Both the position numbers and the translations under genes were made by a program. A DNA stretch of 21,296 nt, taken from an uncultured Coriobacteriales bacterium (GTDB taxonomy: Bacteria > Actinomycetota > Coriobacteriia > Coriobacteriales > UMGS124). The stretch covers positions 1-21,296 of the forward strand of contig CAIFEU010000027.1 of assembly GCA_903789505.1 (NCBI GenBank). The letters are read 5' to 3'. Numbering within the stretch: position 1 is the stretch's first letter; every line of letters begins with the position of its first letter. The notes below the pieces were generated by a model. That model searched no databases, was not told the origin of the DNA, and saw only the letters and a list, made by a program, of their open reading frames with translations. This document shows, piece after piece, positions 7,014 to 14,135 of this stretch.

Positions 7014-8693
7014 ATGGAAGGGCGGGCAGACGTGCGACCACACGCACCCAGCACGATCGTCAGGCAGCGCATTCTCAGGTGGACGATTCCGTGGCACGTG
7101 CTGTGCCTCTCGGCAATCTTTGCCTGGGGGCACTACCCGCTCTCGCTGAGCTGGCAGGGACGCCCGGAATGCCAAGCATACCTGCTCTCGGCGCTCGTCG
7201 CGTCGATTGCCTTGGTGTTCGTGGGCAAGTGCGTCGGCACGCTGTTCGACCGCCCCGGTGCCCTGGCGACCGCCACCTGCCTGCTGCTCGCCGGCACTGC
7301 CGTGATTGGGCTGCCGCTGCTCTCGGCCGCGCCTCCCTGGCCGGTGACGCTCGCGGGCATCGTCGCGTGCGGGATCGGCACGGCGCTCGCGTTCGTGCTG
7401 TGGTGCGAGTACCTGTCGCTGTTTCCCACGGTCAGGGTGGTATTCACCCTGTGCGTCAACCTCGTGATGGCAGGTGCGCTCATATGGTTCGAGGGGCGTC
7501 TGGACGGGACCGGCCTGTACGTCGCCCTGCTGTGCTGCGTGGCGCTCAGCTATGCCGGGGTACGGCGGGGCTGGGAGGTCAGCCGCGGACAGGTCGAGGT
7601 CGACGGGGGCGAGCCTCGGCTCGTCTGGCGAGGGCATGACGAACGGCTGTCTTCTCGAGGGGCGTCGGCGCGCCTGACGCCGATGCCCTCGGAAGGGCGT
7701 CCGAACGCGGCGGAGGCTGCCGACGCGGGAAACGCGGGGACGAGCAGCACGGGGGCGAGGGGCGACATCCCCCTGCGCACGCTCGTCGCGCTGTTCGTGT
7801 CAATCGTCTGCCTGGTGGCCGTCAAGTCGCTGGCGAACGGGTCGGTCATGGAACAACCGTCGGCGGGGGCAGCGGTCGCCCCGCTCGTCGTGCTGTGCGT
7901 CGTCGCCTTCTGCGAGCACGTGCCACTCGGATGGCTCTTCTACGGGACGATTGTGACGGCGGTCGCCGGCGTGCTCGCCGTCGGGATGCCGTTCGACGGC
8001 GCGCCCGCCGTGTGCGTGGCGCTCTGCGACGTCGCCTATGCGGGGACGTTCGTCCTGCTCGCTGCCGTCGGGTCTCGGATGGCGAGAGGGTCGGGAGCGG
8101 ACGTCTGCTCGGTCGCCGCAATCGCCAGCGCCTCGTTCACCGCCGCGTCGCTGCTGGGAGGAATCGCCAGCGAGGGGCTGAGGGCGCTGTTCCCCTACGG
8201 GTCGGGCTTTCCGGTGCTGGCAATCTCGTGCGTCGCAATCGTCGTCTGCGGGGTCGCAAGCGTCTCCAACCCCTCGCTGCTCCAGACCGACGTCAGCCTC
8301 GCGGCGCCCGATGCGGAATCGGCCAGCACCGACGCCGATGGCGCGGGACATGCCGCGTGGGATGCGACCGGCGCCGGGGACGGCACGCGGAACGCCGCGT
8401 CGTCCACCCACGCCAACGCGCCAGCGGACCTCGAACCGCGCGACCCGCAGGCATTCTGCGCCTCCCATGGCCTGCAGGGGCGCCGGGCGGAGGTGCTCGC
8501 ACTGCTCCTGCAGGGCAAGTCGGCAGGGCAGATCGCACAGGATCTTGTCGTGGCACAGGGCACCGTCAAGGCCCACATCCACGGCATCTACCAGGCCCTG
8601 GGCGTCCACTCGCGCGACGAGCTGTTCGAACTCGTCGCGCGTGAGGCGCCCGAACGGGATGCATCCAGGCAGGAAGCGCCCGACCGCGGCTAG
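7014..8693 (+). CDS. polytopic membrane LuxR-type transcriptional regulator
   Basis: A 559-residue protein. Two hydrophobic halves (about 22-182 and 252-418, each with some five or six helices) are separated by a hydrophilic linker rich in Gly, Ala and Ser. A second polar linker (about 419-480) leads to a C-terminal LuxR/FixJ helix-turn-helix at about 485-540 (GRRAEVLALLLQGKSAGQIA, then GTVKAHIHGIYQALGV). No receiver or kinase domain is present, so signal sensing is presumably through the membrane part. Such MFS-like LuxR regulators are frequent beside reductase genes in Eggerthellales, making the neighbouring AOR operon and exported flavoenzymes plausible targets (inference). ATG 7014 has only a weak ribosome site; GTG 7032, preceded by GGAAGGG, is an alternative start. 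Its stop codon overlaps that of the convergent gene at 8690. Confidence 0.88.
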   Translation: MEGRADVRPHAPSTIVRQRILRWTIPWHVLCLSAIFAWGHYPLSLSWQGRPECQAYLLSALVASIALVFVGKCVGTLFDRPGALATATCLLLAGTAVIGLPLLSAAPPWPVTLAGIVACGIGTALAFVLWCEYLSLFPTVRVVFTLCVNLVMAGALIWFEGRLDGTGLYVALLCCVALSYAGVRRGWEVSRGQVEVDGGEPRLVWRGHDERLSSRGASARLTPMPSEGRPNAAEAADAGNAGTSSTGARGDIPLRTLVALFVSIVCLVAVKSLANGSVMEQPSAGAAVAPLVVLCVVAFCEHVPLGWLFYGTIVTAVAGVLAVGMPFDGAPAVCVALCDVAYAGTFVLLAAVGSRMARGSGADVCSVAAIASASFTAASLLGGIASEGLRALFPYGSGFPVLAISCVAIVVCGVASVSNPSLLQTDVSLAAPDAESASTDADGAGHAAWDATGAGDGTRNAASSTHANAPADLEPRDPQAFCASHGLQGRRAEVLALLLQGKSAGQIAQDLVVAQGTVKAHIHGIYQALGVHSRDELFELVAREAPERDASRQEAPDRG

Positions 8694-9340
8694 CCAGCGG
8701 CGACCGCCTGCCCCGCAAGCACGCTGGGCCTCGCTGCAGGCACGCCGGCCCCTACGGCAGGCACGTCTGACCCTGCAGCAGGCGCACGGGATTCTGCGAC
8801 GGGGCTGCCTCCCTCTCCCTCGTCCGGCGGGACCTCGCCGAGCGCCCGTCTGAACTGCGCGTAGCGTCTCCTCACCAGCACGCGAGCGACGCTCATCTGG
8901 TCGCGGAAGCACCACCGCGGGCTCACCAGGCTCGCCAGGGCGTCCGCCAGCGCCGCGTCGCCCATGCTGTCGCGCACCCATTTCACCAGCGCGCCCATGT
9001 CCACGCACGTCAGCGCGAACCCCGGGCTGTCGATCGCCGCCTTGGAGAGTCGCGAGCCCGTGAGCGCCTCGTTGCCCAGCAGGTACCCCGCCAGCGTGGG
9101 GAAGTCGTACACGAGGACCTTGCGGGTGACGTGCGGCGTCATGCGCTCCAGAGCCAGCCGGCCATCCCACCCCCGCTCTGCCGTCGCCCGTCGGGCGAAC
9201 GCCGCGTCGGGCATCGGCAGCTCCACGCACTCCGCCAGCTCCAGAGCGCGCGTCACCTCGGGGTCGCGCGCCTCACCCGCTAACGCCCCCGCAAACCCGC
9301 CCGCCGGCGCAGGTGCCGACGCCGCCTCCTGCGCTCCCAT
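8690..9340 (-). CDS. small protein of unknown function, last gene of the AOR operon
   Basis: A 216-residue protein that I do not recognise by sequence. Residues about 25-170 look like a folded, mainly helical cytoplasmic domain with no signal peptide, membrane helix or Cys cluster; conspicuous stretches are KVLVYDFPTLAGYLLGNEAL and VDMGALVKWVRDSMGD. The last 45 residues or so are Ala/Pro/Gly-rich. Its ATG follows the AOR stop by only two bases, with GTGGGCGAG of the AOR end as ribosome site, so translation is coupled and a role in the AOR complex (assembly, cofactor insertion or a small subunit) is likely. In the E. coli ydhYVWXUT cluster the AOR-like YdhV is followed by YdhW, an uncharacterised protein of about this size; that parallel is positional and from memory, not an alignment. 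Its stop overlaps the LuxR stop. Confidence 0.82.
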   Translation of the reverse strand: MGAQEAASAPAPAGGFAGALAGEARDPEVTRALELAECVELPMPDAAFARRATAERGWDGRLALERMTPHVTRKVLVYDFPTLAGYLLGNEALTGSRLSKAAIDSPGFALTCVDMGALVKWVRDSMGDAALADALASLVSPRWCFRDQMSVARVLVRRRYAQFRRALGEVPPDEGEGGSPVAESRAPAAGSDVPAVGAGVPAARPSVLAGQAVAAG

Positions 9341-9342
9341 CG

Positions 9343-11424
9343 CTACTCGCCCACCTTCCCTGCGGCGCTCAGGGCCTGGGCAAAGTCGTCCAGACCCAGG
9401 CTCGTCAGCTCCGACTGGGTGGGGTAGCCGGTCTGGGCGTCGCAGCCCTCGGCCTGGTAGAAGCGCGACTTGTACGCGTCGAACTCGTCGCGATCGAGCG
9501 TGCGGCCGGCGCAGTTGTCCCACACCCACTCGCCGTCCTTGTAGACGGGCAGGATGAAGTCGCCGCTCGGCACCTCGTAGACGTAGTCGGTGAACTGCTC
9601 GTCGTCACGCTCACGACCCTGCAGCACCCAGATGCAGCGGTCCATCAGGTAGATCTCGTGGCCGAGTTCGAGGCTGTCTTCCCAGCTCAGGTCCTGCCCC
9701 GTGACCGCCTTGTAGAACAGCGGCTCGTAGGTGCCCGTAGCGCCCGTGTGGTCGGTCAGCGAGTTGGTGTTCGCCAGAATCGGCCAGGTAAACCCGCAGA
9801 AGCCCATCGACCCGCCCCAGAAGCGGTTGTAGTCGATGATCCACTCGATTCCGCGCATGTTGGCATCGGAGTAGGTCCCATCCTCGCCGTAGTTCCAGCA
9901 CATCGGGTCGCCCAGGCCGGTCGACTTCGCCATCTCCTCAACCGTCTCCTGCGCGGTCATCAGCGGCTCGCGCCCCACCATCTGGCACATCATCGGCATC
10001 CAGTGGCACAGCTGGTTGTAGGAATGGTCGTCGAGGTCGCGCTCAGTGAACACGCTGCCGAAGCCCCAGTCGGTGGAGACGCGCGGCTCGTAGTGGGCGA
10101 CGTAGCCATACTGCGGGCGTTCGATGCCGCCGTCCTCTGCGGAGATCGAGCTGTCCTCGTCCCAGCGGCCCCACGCGGCGCAGGCGCTGGCGACGCCATC
10201 GGCGAGCTGCTCGCCGATGTCCTGGCGGTTCACGATCGCGTTCATCAGCTCGTAGAAGAACTCCATCGTCCCATACTTGGAGAAGTCAATCGACGACTCG
10301 ATAGAGCAGCCCTTGCCGAGCAGCCCACGCTTGTACAGTGCGTAGGGATAGTCGATTAGCCCCTTCTCGAAGCCATTGATGCCATACTTGTTCAGCACGT
10401 CGGCGGCCTTGAGGAAGTCCTGCGTGCCCTGGCCGTCGTAGAAGATCGTGGTGAAGCACACCGCCTGGTTGCCGACCGTGTCGGAGAAGGTCGCGCGGCA
10501 GTTGCGGAAGCACCCGTAGCACCCCTCGGCGCGCGCGAGCCAGTTGGCGGGGTTCCATCCCACGCCTGAGCTCGCCGGCGCGTGCGTCATGAAGTTGTAC
10601 ATGGCAACAGAGGGGACGGGGTCCTCGTTTTCGGGGTCGTCGACGTTGTAGCCGAACTTCTTCTGCACCTCCAGGCGCAGCCGGAGCAGCTCGGCGGGGT
10701 CGGCAACCTCCACCGACCCGGTGCCCCAGACGCTGATCGCCTTGAGGTTCTTGGACCCCATCACCGCGCCCATGCCGCCCTGGCCGGCGGCGTGCCCGGC
10801 GTCGTGCATGATCGCGGCGACGGCGCACAGGTTCTCGCCCGCCGGCCCGATGCAGGCTATCGCGGGGTTCTGCGTGCTCGCCCCGCCGTCACGTTTGCCA
10901 TCGATGCTCTCCCAGGTGCCCGCGGCGCTCCCGCCCCGCTTGATCTCCCAGATCGCCTGCTGGCATGCCCAGGTGTCGGTGCCCCACAGCCCGTCCTCGT
11001 CCGCGTCGCGGATCTGGATGCTGTCGTCGACGATGTCAATCCAGACGTGCCCGCTGGCCTTGCCCAGGATCACCAGACCGTCGTAGCCCGCCAGCTTGAG
11101 CTCGCCGGCGATGCGCCCGCCCAGGCTCGAGTGGTGGAACCAGTGCTTGGGGTAGCTGTAGGGGGAGATGGAGGCCACGTCGACGCGCGACGAGGCCGCC
11201 GGCACAAGCGTGCCGGAGAAGGGCGACGCGCACATGACCAGGGGGTTGCCGGCGTTGAGCGCGTCGACCGAGAAATCGTCGCAGTACTTGAAGTACAGCG
11301 CCGTGCTCATGCCGTGGCCGCCGCCGAACTTCTGATAGTCGGCGGAGTCGATCGTCTTCACGCTGCCCTGCGTGAGGTCGATCACGGCGATCTTTCCTGC
11401 GTATCCGTTTCCAGATTCAGACAT
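9343..11424 (-). CDS. aldehyde ferredoxin oxidoreductase (AOR) family tungsten/molybdenum enzyme
   Basis: A 693-residue protein of the usual length for AOR family members, which carry a bis-pyranopterin tungsten (or molybdenum) centre and one [4Fe-4S] cluster. The N-terminus GYAGKIAVIDLTQGSVKTI is the canonical AOR opening. Cluster cysteines are visible as CYGCFRNC (C302, C305, C309) with the distal ligand most likely C543 in GFCGF, matching the CX2CX3C...C pattern. ATG 11424 is preceded by a perfect TAGGAGG at a spacing of 5. There is no signal peptide, although the upstream iron-sulphur partner has a Tat signal, so the location is open: export by hitch-hiking, or attachment to the inner face. 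Substrates of AOR-family enzymes range from aldehydes to acyl-CoA compounds; none can be assigned here. By partners and order it resembles E. coli YdhV and membrane-linked AORs more than the single-subunit ferredoxin-dependent enzyme. Confidence 0.93.
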   Translation of the reverse strand: MSESGNGYAGKIAVIDLTQGSVKTIDSADYQKFGGGHGMSTALYFKYCDDFSVDALNAGNPLVMCASPFSGTLVPAASSRVDVASISPYSYPKHWFHHSSLGGRIAGELKLAGYDGLVILGKASGHVWIDIVDDSIQIRDADEDGLWGTDTWACQQAIWEIKRGGSAAGTWESIDGKRDGGASTQNPAIACIGPAGENLCAVAAIMHDAGHAAGQGGMGAVMGSKNLKAISVWGTGSVEVADPAELLRLRLEVQKKFGYNVDDPENEDPVPSVAMYNFMTHAPASSGVGWNPANWLARAEGCYGCFRNCRATFSDTVGNQAVCFTTIFYDGQGTQDFLKAADVLNKYGINGFEKGLIDYPYALYKRGLLGKGCSIESSIDFSKYGTMEFFYELMNAIVNRQDIGEQLADGVASACAAWGRWDEDSSISAEDGGIERPQYGYVAHYEPRVSTDWGFGSVFTERDLDDHSYNQLCHWMPMMCQMVGREPLMTAQETVEEMAKSTGLGDPMCWNYGEDGTYSDANMRGIEWIIDYNRFWGGSMGFCGFTWPILANTNSLTDHTGATGTYEPLFYKAVTGQDLSWEDSLELGHEIYLMDRCIWVLQGRERDDEQFTDYVYEVPSGDFILPVYKDGEWVWDNCAGRTLDRDEFDAYKSRFYQAEGCDAQTGYPTQSELTSLGLDDFAQALSAAGKVGE

Positions 11425-11507
11425 GATTCCTCCTAAGGCGCGCAGCGGCGCCGCGCGAGAGCGAGTGAGGGTGAGCATGAGGGGACGGCGCGAACGCCGC
11501 GTCGGGC

Positions 11508-11522
11508 GGGCGACCGTCGCCC
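11508..11522 (-). other. short palindrome between the iron-sulphur and AOR genes
   Basis: GGGCGAC-C-GTCGCCC is a perfect inverted repeat just downstream of the iron-sulphur gene stop, in the 106-base gap before the AOR start. It could protect or process the operon mRNA and so set the ratio of the two subunits. No T-run follows on the minus strand, so I do not call it a terminator. Confidence 0.35.
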
Positions 11523-11530
11523 CCGCGAGG

Positions 11531-12433
11531 CTAGGACGCCGTCGCCGCGGCGGCCTCCTGGTTTGCGGCGGCCGTCGCGATGCGGGACTGCGTGAGGGCC
11601 TGGAGCGCGCAGACCTTCGCGTCGTCGTCGGCGGGCAGCCCCAGCGACAGGTAGTGCTCGTTGCGTAGGTTGACCTCGTAGCCCGACTCGTCCTGCACCG
11701 GCATCTCGCTGGTGAACGCTATCGCCTGCATGGGGCATGCCTCAACGCACGCCTGCTTGCCGTGCGCCCCGCCTTCCTCGTCCCAGTAGGGGGTGTCCAG
11801 GCACAGGTCGCACTTCTGCGCGTGACGCTCCACCGGGTTCCACTGGACGCGCGAGGGCGTGTAGGGGCACGCGGCGATGCAGCGCTCGCACCCGATGCAC
11901 TTGTCCACGTCGACGGTGCGCACGCCGGTCCCCGCGTCGATGTGCATGGCGCCCACCGGGCACGCCGCGACGCATGAGGGGTAGGGGCACTGGTGGCACT
12001 GGCTCTGCGCGATGTCGTCGGGGAACGTCGCGAACGCGTCGCTGCGGACTTGGATGCGCGCCAGCGACAGCGAGGTCTGCCCGTAGTGCGCGAGCGAGCA
12101 GGCGAGCATACAGGTGCGGCAGCCGGCGCACTTCTTGGTGTCGACGAGCAGGTACCCGTCGGACTTCTTGCCGGTCACGCGCTCGGAGTTGTTGCCGGAC
12201 AGCGCGCCCGCGACTGCGGCGCCCACGACGGCGCCGGCGCCCGCCAAGCCGATGCCCCCAATCACCTCGCGCCTGGTCACCGACGAGCGCGGCTCCCCCG
12301 GGCCTTCGGCCGCCCGGCCGGCGCCCCGTCCTGCGCCGCCGCGCCCGCATGCGTCCTGCCGTGCCTGATCCTGCCGCTCCGAGTCCCGCCGGGGCATGAC
12401 GGGGGCATCCCCGTCGGTGCGTGAATTCGTCAT
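11531..12433 (-). CDS. Tat-signalled 4x[4Fe-4S] electron-transfer subunit (DmsB/YdhX-like)
   Basis: A 300-residue protein. Four ferredoxin-type Cys groups appear in order: CAGCRTCMLAC, CHQCPYPSCVAACP, CIGCERCIAACP and CDLC...CVEACP, the 16-Cys layout of DMSO-reductase-type electron-transfer subunits. A twin-arginine motif (TRREVIG, RR at 54-55) precedes an Ala/Gly-rich hydrophobic stretch, so the protein is expected at the outer face of the membrane, passing electrons between the AOR and the cytochrome b. The roughly 50 residues before the twin arginines, rich in Arg, Gly and Gln, are unusually long for a Tat n-region. ATG 12433 has GGTGG at 8 bases. Alternatives are GTG 12445 upstream and GTG 12280, which would place the start directly at the RR motif. 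It is the second gene of the operon. Confidence 0.9.
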   Translation of the reverse strand: MTNSRTDGDAPVMPRRDSERQDQARQDACGRGGAGRGAGRAAEGPGEPRSSVTRREVIGGIGLAGAGAVVGAAVAGALSGNNSERVTGKKSDGYLLVDTKKCAGCRTCMLACSLAHYGQTSLSLARIQVRSDAFATFPDDIAQSQCHQCPYPSCVAACPVGAMHIDAGTGVRTVDVDKCIGCERCIAACPYTPSRVQWNPVERHAQKCDLCLDTPYWDEEGGAHGKQACVEACPMQAIAFTSEMPVQDESGYEVNLRNEHYLSLGLPADDDAKVCALQALTQSRIATAAANQEAAAATAS

Positions 12434-12595
12434 GCGTATCGCCACCTATGTGTCGTGTGATGTGATTGGACGTGGTCGGGTGCGCCGGACGGACGGATGG
12501 CTGGGCGGCTGCGGACGCCGGGGCATGCCCGCTGGCGCCGACGCCGCCGGACTCGGGCGCCGCAGCGTCCGACCCGCCAGGCGTTCTCCTCCGAC

Positions 12596-13624
12596 CTACC
12601 GGACGTCCACCCCAAGGACGGGCGCCGCCGTGCCGGGCGCGGGCTCGCGAAGGGTATCTGCGCCCTCGTGCGCGGACTCGGCGAGACCCTCGCCGGCATC
12701 GCCCGTCGCCGCGTTCCGCGCTCGGTCGGCCTTTACGCCGCGACCCTGGGCGTCAAGCTCCTGGAGCCAGCCCGCATGGTCCTTCTCGGCGTGCTCGAGG
12801 TCGAGGTAGCCGGTCATCATCGAGATGAACAGCGGGAAGCTGCCCGGCGCGAACACCGCGAAGAAGATATGCGGGATGATGAACAGGATCATGACGAGGG
12901 CGAACAGGTCGTGCAGGAACGTCGTCACGTTCATGAGGGGGTCAGGAAGGTCCACGACGTGCGCCGCGACCTTGACGATTCCCGTGAGGAACATCGCGAG
13001 GGTGACGCCCACGGCCATGATGAACGCGGCGCGCTCGCTCTCGAGGTACTTCGCCTCGGGCGGCATCGTGAACTTCTTGATGCCGAGCATCAGCCCGTAA
13101 TGGCGCTTGGTGTACTCGATCACATGTTTGTCGGGGAAGTGCTCCTTCACGCGGCGCGGCGACTGAATCGCGTTGCCGAGCCAGTACGACGTGCCAAACA
13201 GGAACAGGATGACGCCGACGAAGTGGACGTTCATCATCGCGTTCGTGGCGGTCTTCGAGAGCAGGTTGGGGATGAACAGGCAGCCCATCGCGATGCCTGT
13301 GATCAGCAAGATCACGGTGCCGAACGCGTGGGTCCAGTGCTCGAGAATCGCAGGGTCGTCGTGACGCAGGACCCGGTCGCCCACGACCTCGGGATCGTGG
13401 CGCTTGGTCACCGATGCCAGCAGCAGCCCCAGGAACGGCGTCACGATCACGAGCCACCAAAGCCGGTTGAACAGCAGCTCGTTGCCGGGGGCATATGCCA
13501 TCTGCCATGCGAACACACTCGCCACTGCGACCACCGCGGCGAGCGTCACCGCGACAGCGAGGCGTCGCGCGCCGCGTGCGGACATGCGCCTTCCTCCGGA
13601 CTTCCTCCCTCTTTCGCGTCTCAT
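12596..13624 (-). CDS. membrane cytochrome b subunit of the AOR complex (formate-dehydrogenase gamma/YdhU-like)
   Basis: A 342-residue protein with about five or six hydrophobic helices (near 22-44, 54-72, 98-120, 133-150, 198-220, 236-258). Candidate haem-b ligands sit in or beside helices: H96/H99 (EHWTHAFG), H134 (NVHFVG), H238 (LHDLFALV) and H252 (IPHIFF), a pattern typical of the di-haem cytochrome b anchors of respiratory oxidoreductases. The last 70 residues are hydrophilic. The role is presumably quinone/quinol exchange with the iron-sulphur subunit encoded downstream. ATG 13624 follows GGGAGGGG at a spacing of 5-6. It is the first gene of the operon, with 162 bases to the next start. 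Family-level identity is confident; the physiological direction (quinone reduction during substrate oxidation, or the reverse) is not. Confidence 0.87.
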   Translation of the reverse strand: MRRERGRKSGGRRMSARGARRLAVAVTLAAVVAVASVFAWQMAYAPGNELLFNRLWWLVIVTPFLGLLLASVTKRHDPEVVGDRVLRHDDPAILEHWTHAFGTVILLITGIAMGCLFIPNLLSKTATNAMMNVHFVGVILFLFGTSYWLGNAIQSPRRVKEHFPDKHVIEYTKRHYGLMLGIKKFTMPPEAKYLESERAAFIMAVGVTLAMFLTGIVKVAAHVVDLPDPLMNVTTFLHDLFALVMILFIIPHIFFAVFAPGSFPLFISMMTGYLDLEHAEKDHAGWLQELDAQGRGVKADRARNAATGDAGEGLAESAHEGADTLREPAPGTAAPVLGVDVR

Positions 13625-13779
13625 ATGAATCCCCTCCCAAAGGATCCATGGCGGGCCCTCGGGCTAGCGAGGCGCCCAATCCTCAGGCTGCAACGGCGAG
13701 GCGTGTTCCTCACCGTCCCTCTGGTCCGGGATGTTAGGAGGGGAAAGTGCCTGGCAGAAGGGGTTGTGCAGGTATAAAA

Positions 13780-13814
13780 CGCGGGTAACCCAGGCTCGGT
13801 TAGCGCGGATAACC
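13780..13814 (-). promoter_or_regulatory. operator-like direct repeats upstream of the AOR operon
   Basis: On the minus strand GGTTATCCGCG (13814-13804) and GGTTACCCGCG (13790-13780) are direct repeats, 10 of 11 identical, 24 bases apart. The second runs straight into TTTTATACC, where TTATAC could be a -10 element (plus strand 13772-13777). No good -35 is seen at the right spacing, which fits an activator-dependent promoter. The regulator is unknown; the LuxR protein is a natural candidate. Confidence 0.45.
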
Positions 13815-13855
13815 TCGTACGTTTGAGGGCAGCTCGCGCGGGGCACGGGGCGCGC

Positions 13856-13928
13856 GGGCGCAGGGGTGCGGTCCGCGCGGTCGGCATCCTCCCCGTGCCG
13901 GCCCCGCGAGGCAGCGCGTAGCAGCCGC
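13856..13928 (+). repeat. 73-bp intergenic direct repeat, copy 2
   Basis: Identical to 6093-6165 and in the same orientation; the internal hairpin is at 13874-13908. It lies between the AOR operon promoter region and the 3' end of the minus-strand flavoprotein. Relative to the gene that ends nearest to it, its orientation is opposite to that of copy 1, which argues against a simple one-way terminator. Confidence 0.9.
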
Positions 13929-13974
13929 AGGGCGCCGTGCGGGACGCGCGCACGCATCCCCCCACGCAAGAGGA

Positions 13975-14007
13975 CCGGTCACGACCGCGCGTACGCGTCG
14001 TGACCGG
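13975..14007 (-). terminator. strong inverted repeat, probable terminator of the exported FMN/FAD reductase
   Basis: CCGGTCACGAC (13975-13985) and GTCGTGACCGG (13997-14007) form a perfect 11-bp stem with an 11-base loop. It lies 129 bases beyond the stop of the minus-strand flavoprotein. On that strand the stem is followed by TCCTCTTGCG, only weakly T-rich, so termination is likely but not certain. Other gene-free sequence from 13815 to 14135 shows only repeat copy 2. Confidence 0.55.
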
Positions 14008-14135
14008 CCCCTTGGGCCTCGCATGTATGGCGCCCGACAGCGCACCCTAGCGCGCCAGCCCCCGTGAGTCCCCGCCGCGCGGAGTCTCCCCAGCGCCGGC
14101 CGCGACCTGGCGAGCGTAGGCGCTCGACGCCCTTC

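Noticed and set aside
7800..9230. 476-residue minus-strand open frame covering the LuxR 3' end and part of the small AOR-operon gene
   Set aside because: It would overlap the LuxR helix-turn-helix coding region and lies in a different frame from the coupled 216-residue gene; its composition is Arg/Gly-rich without motifs.
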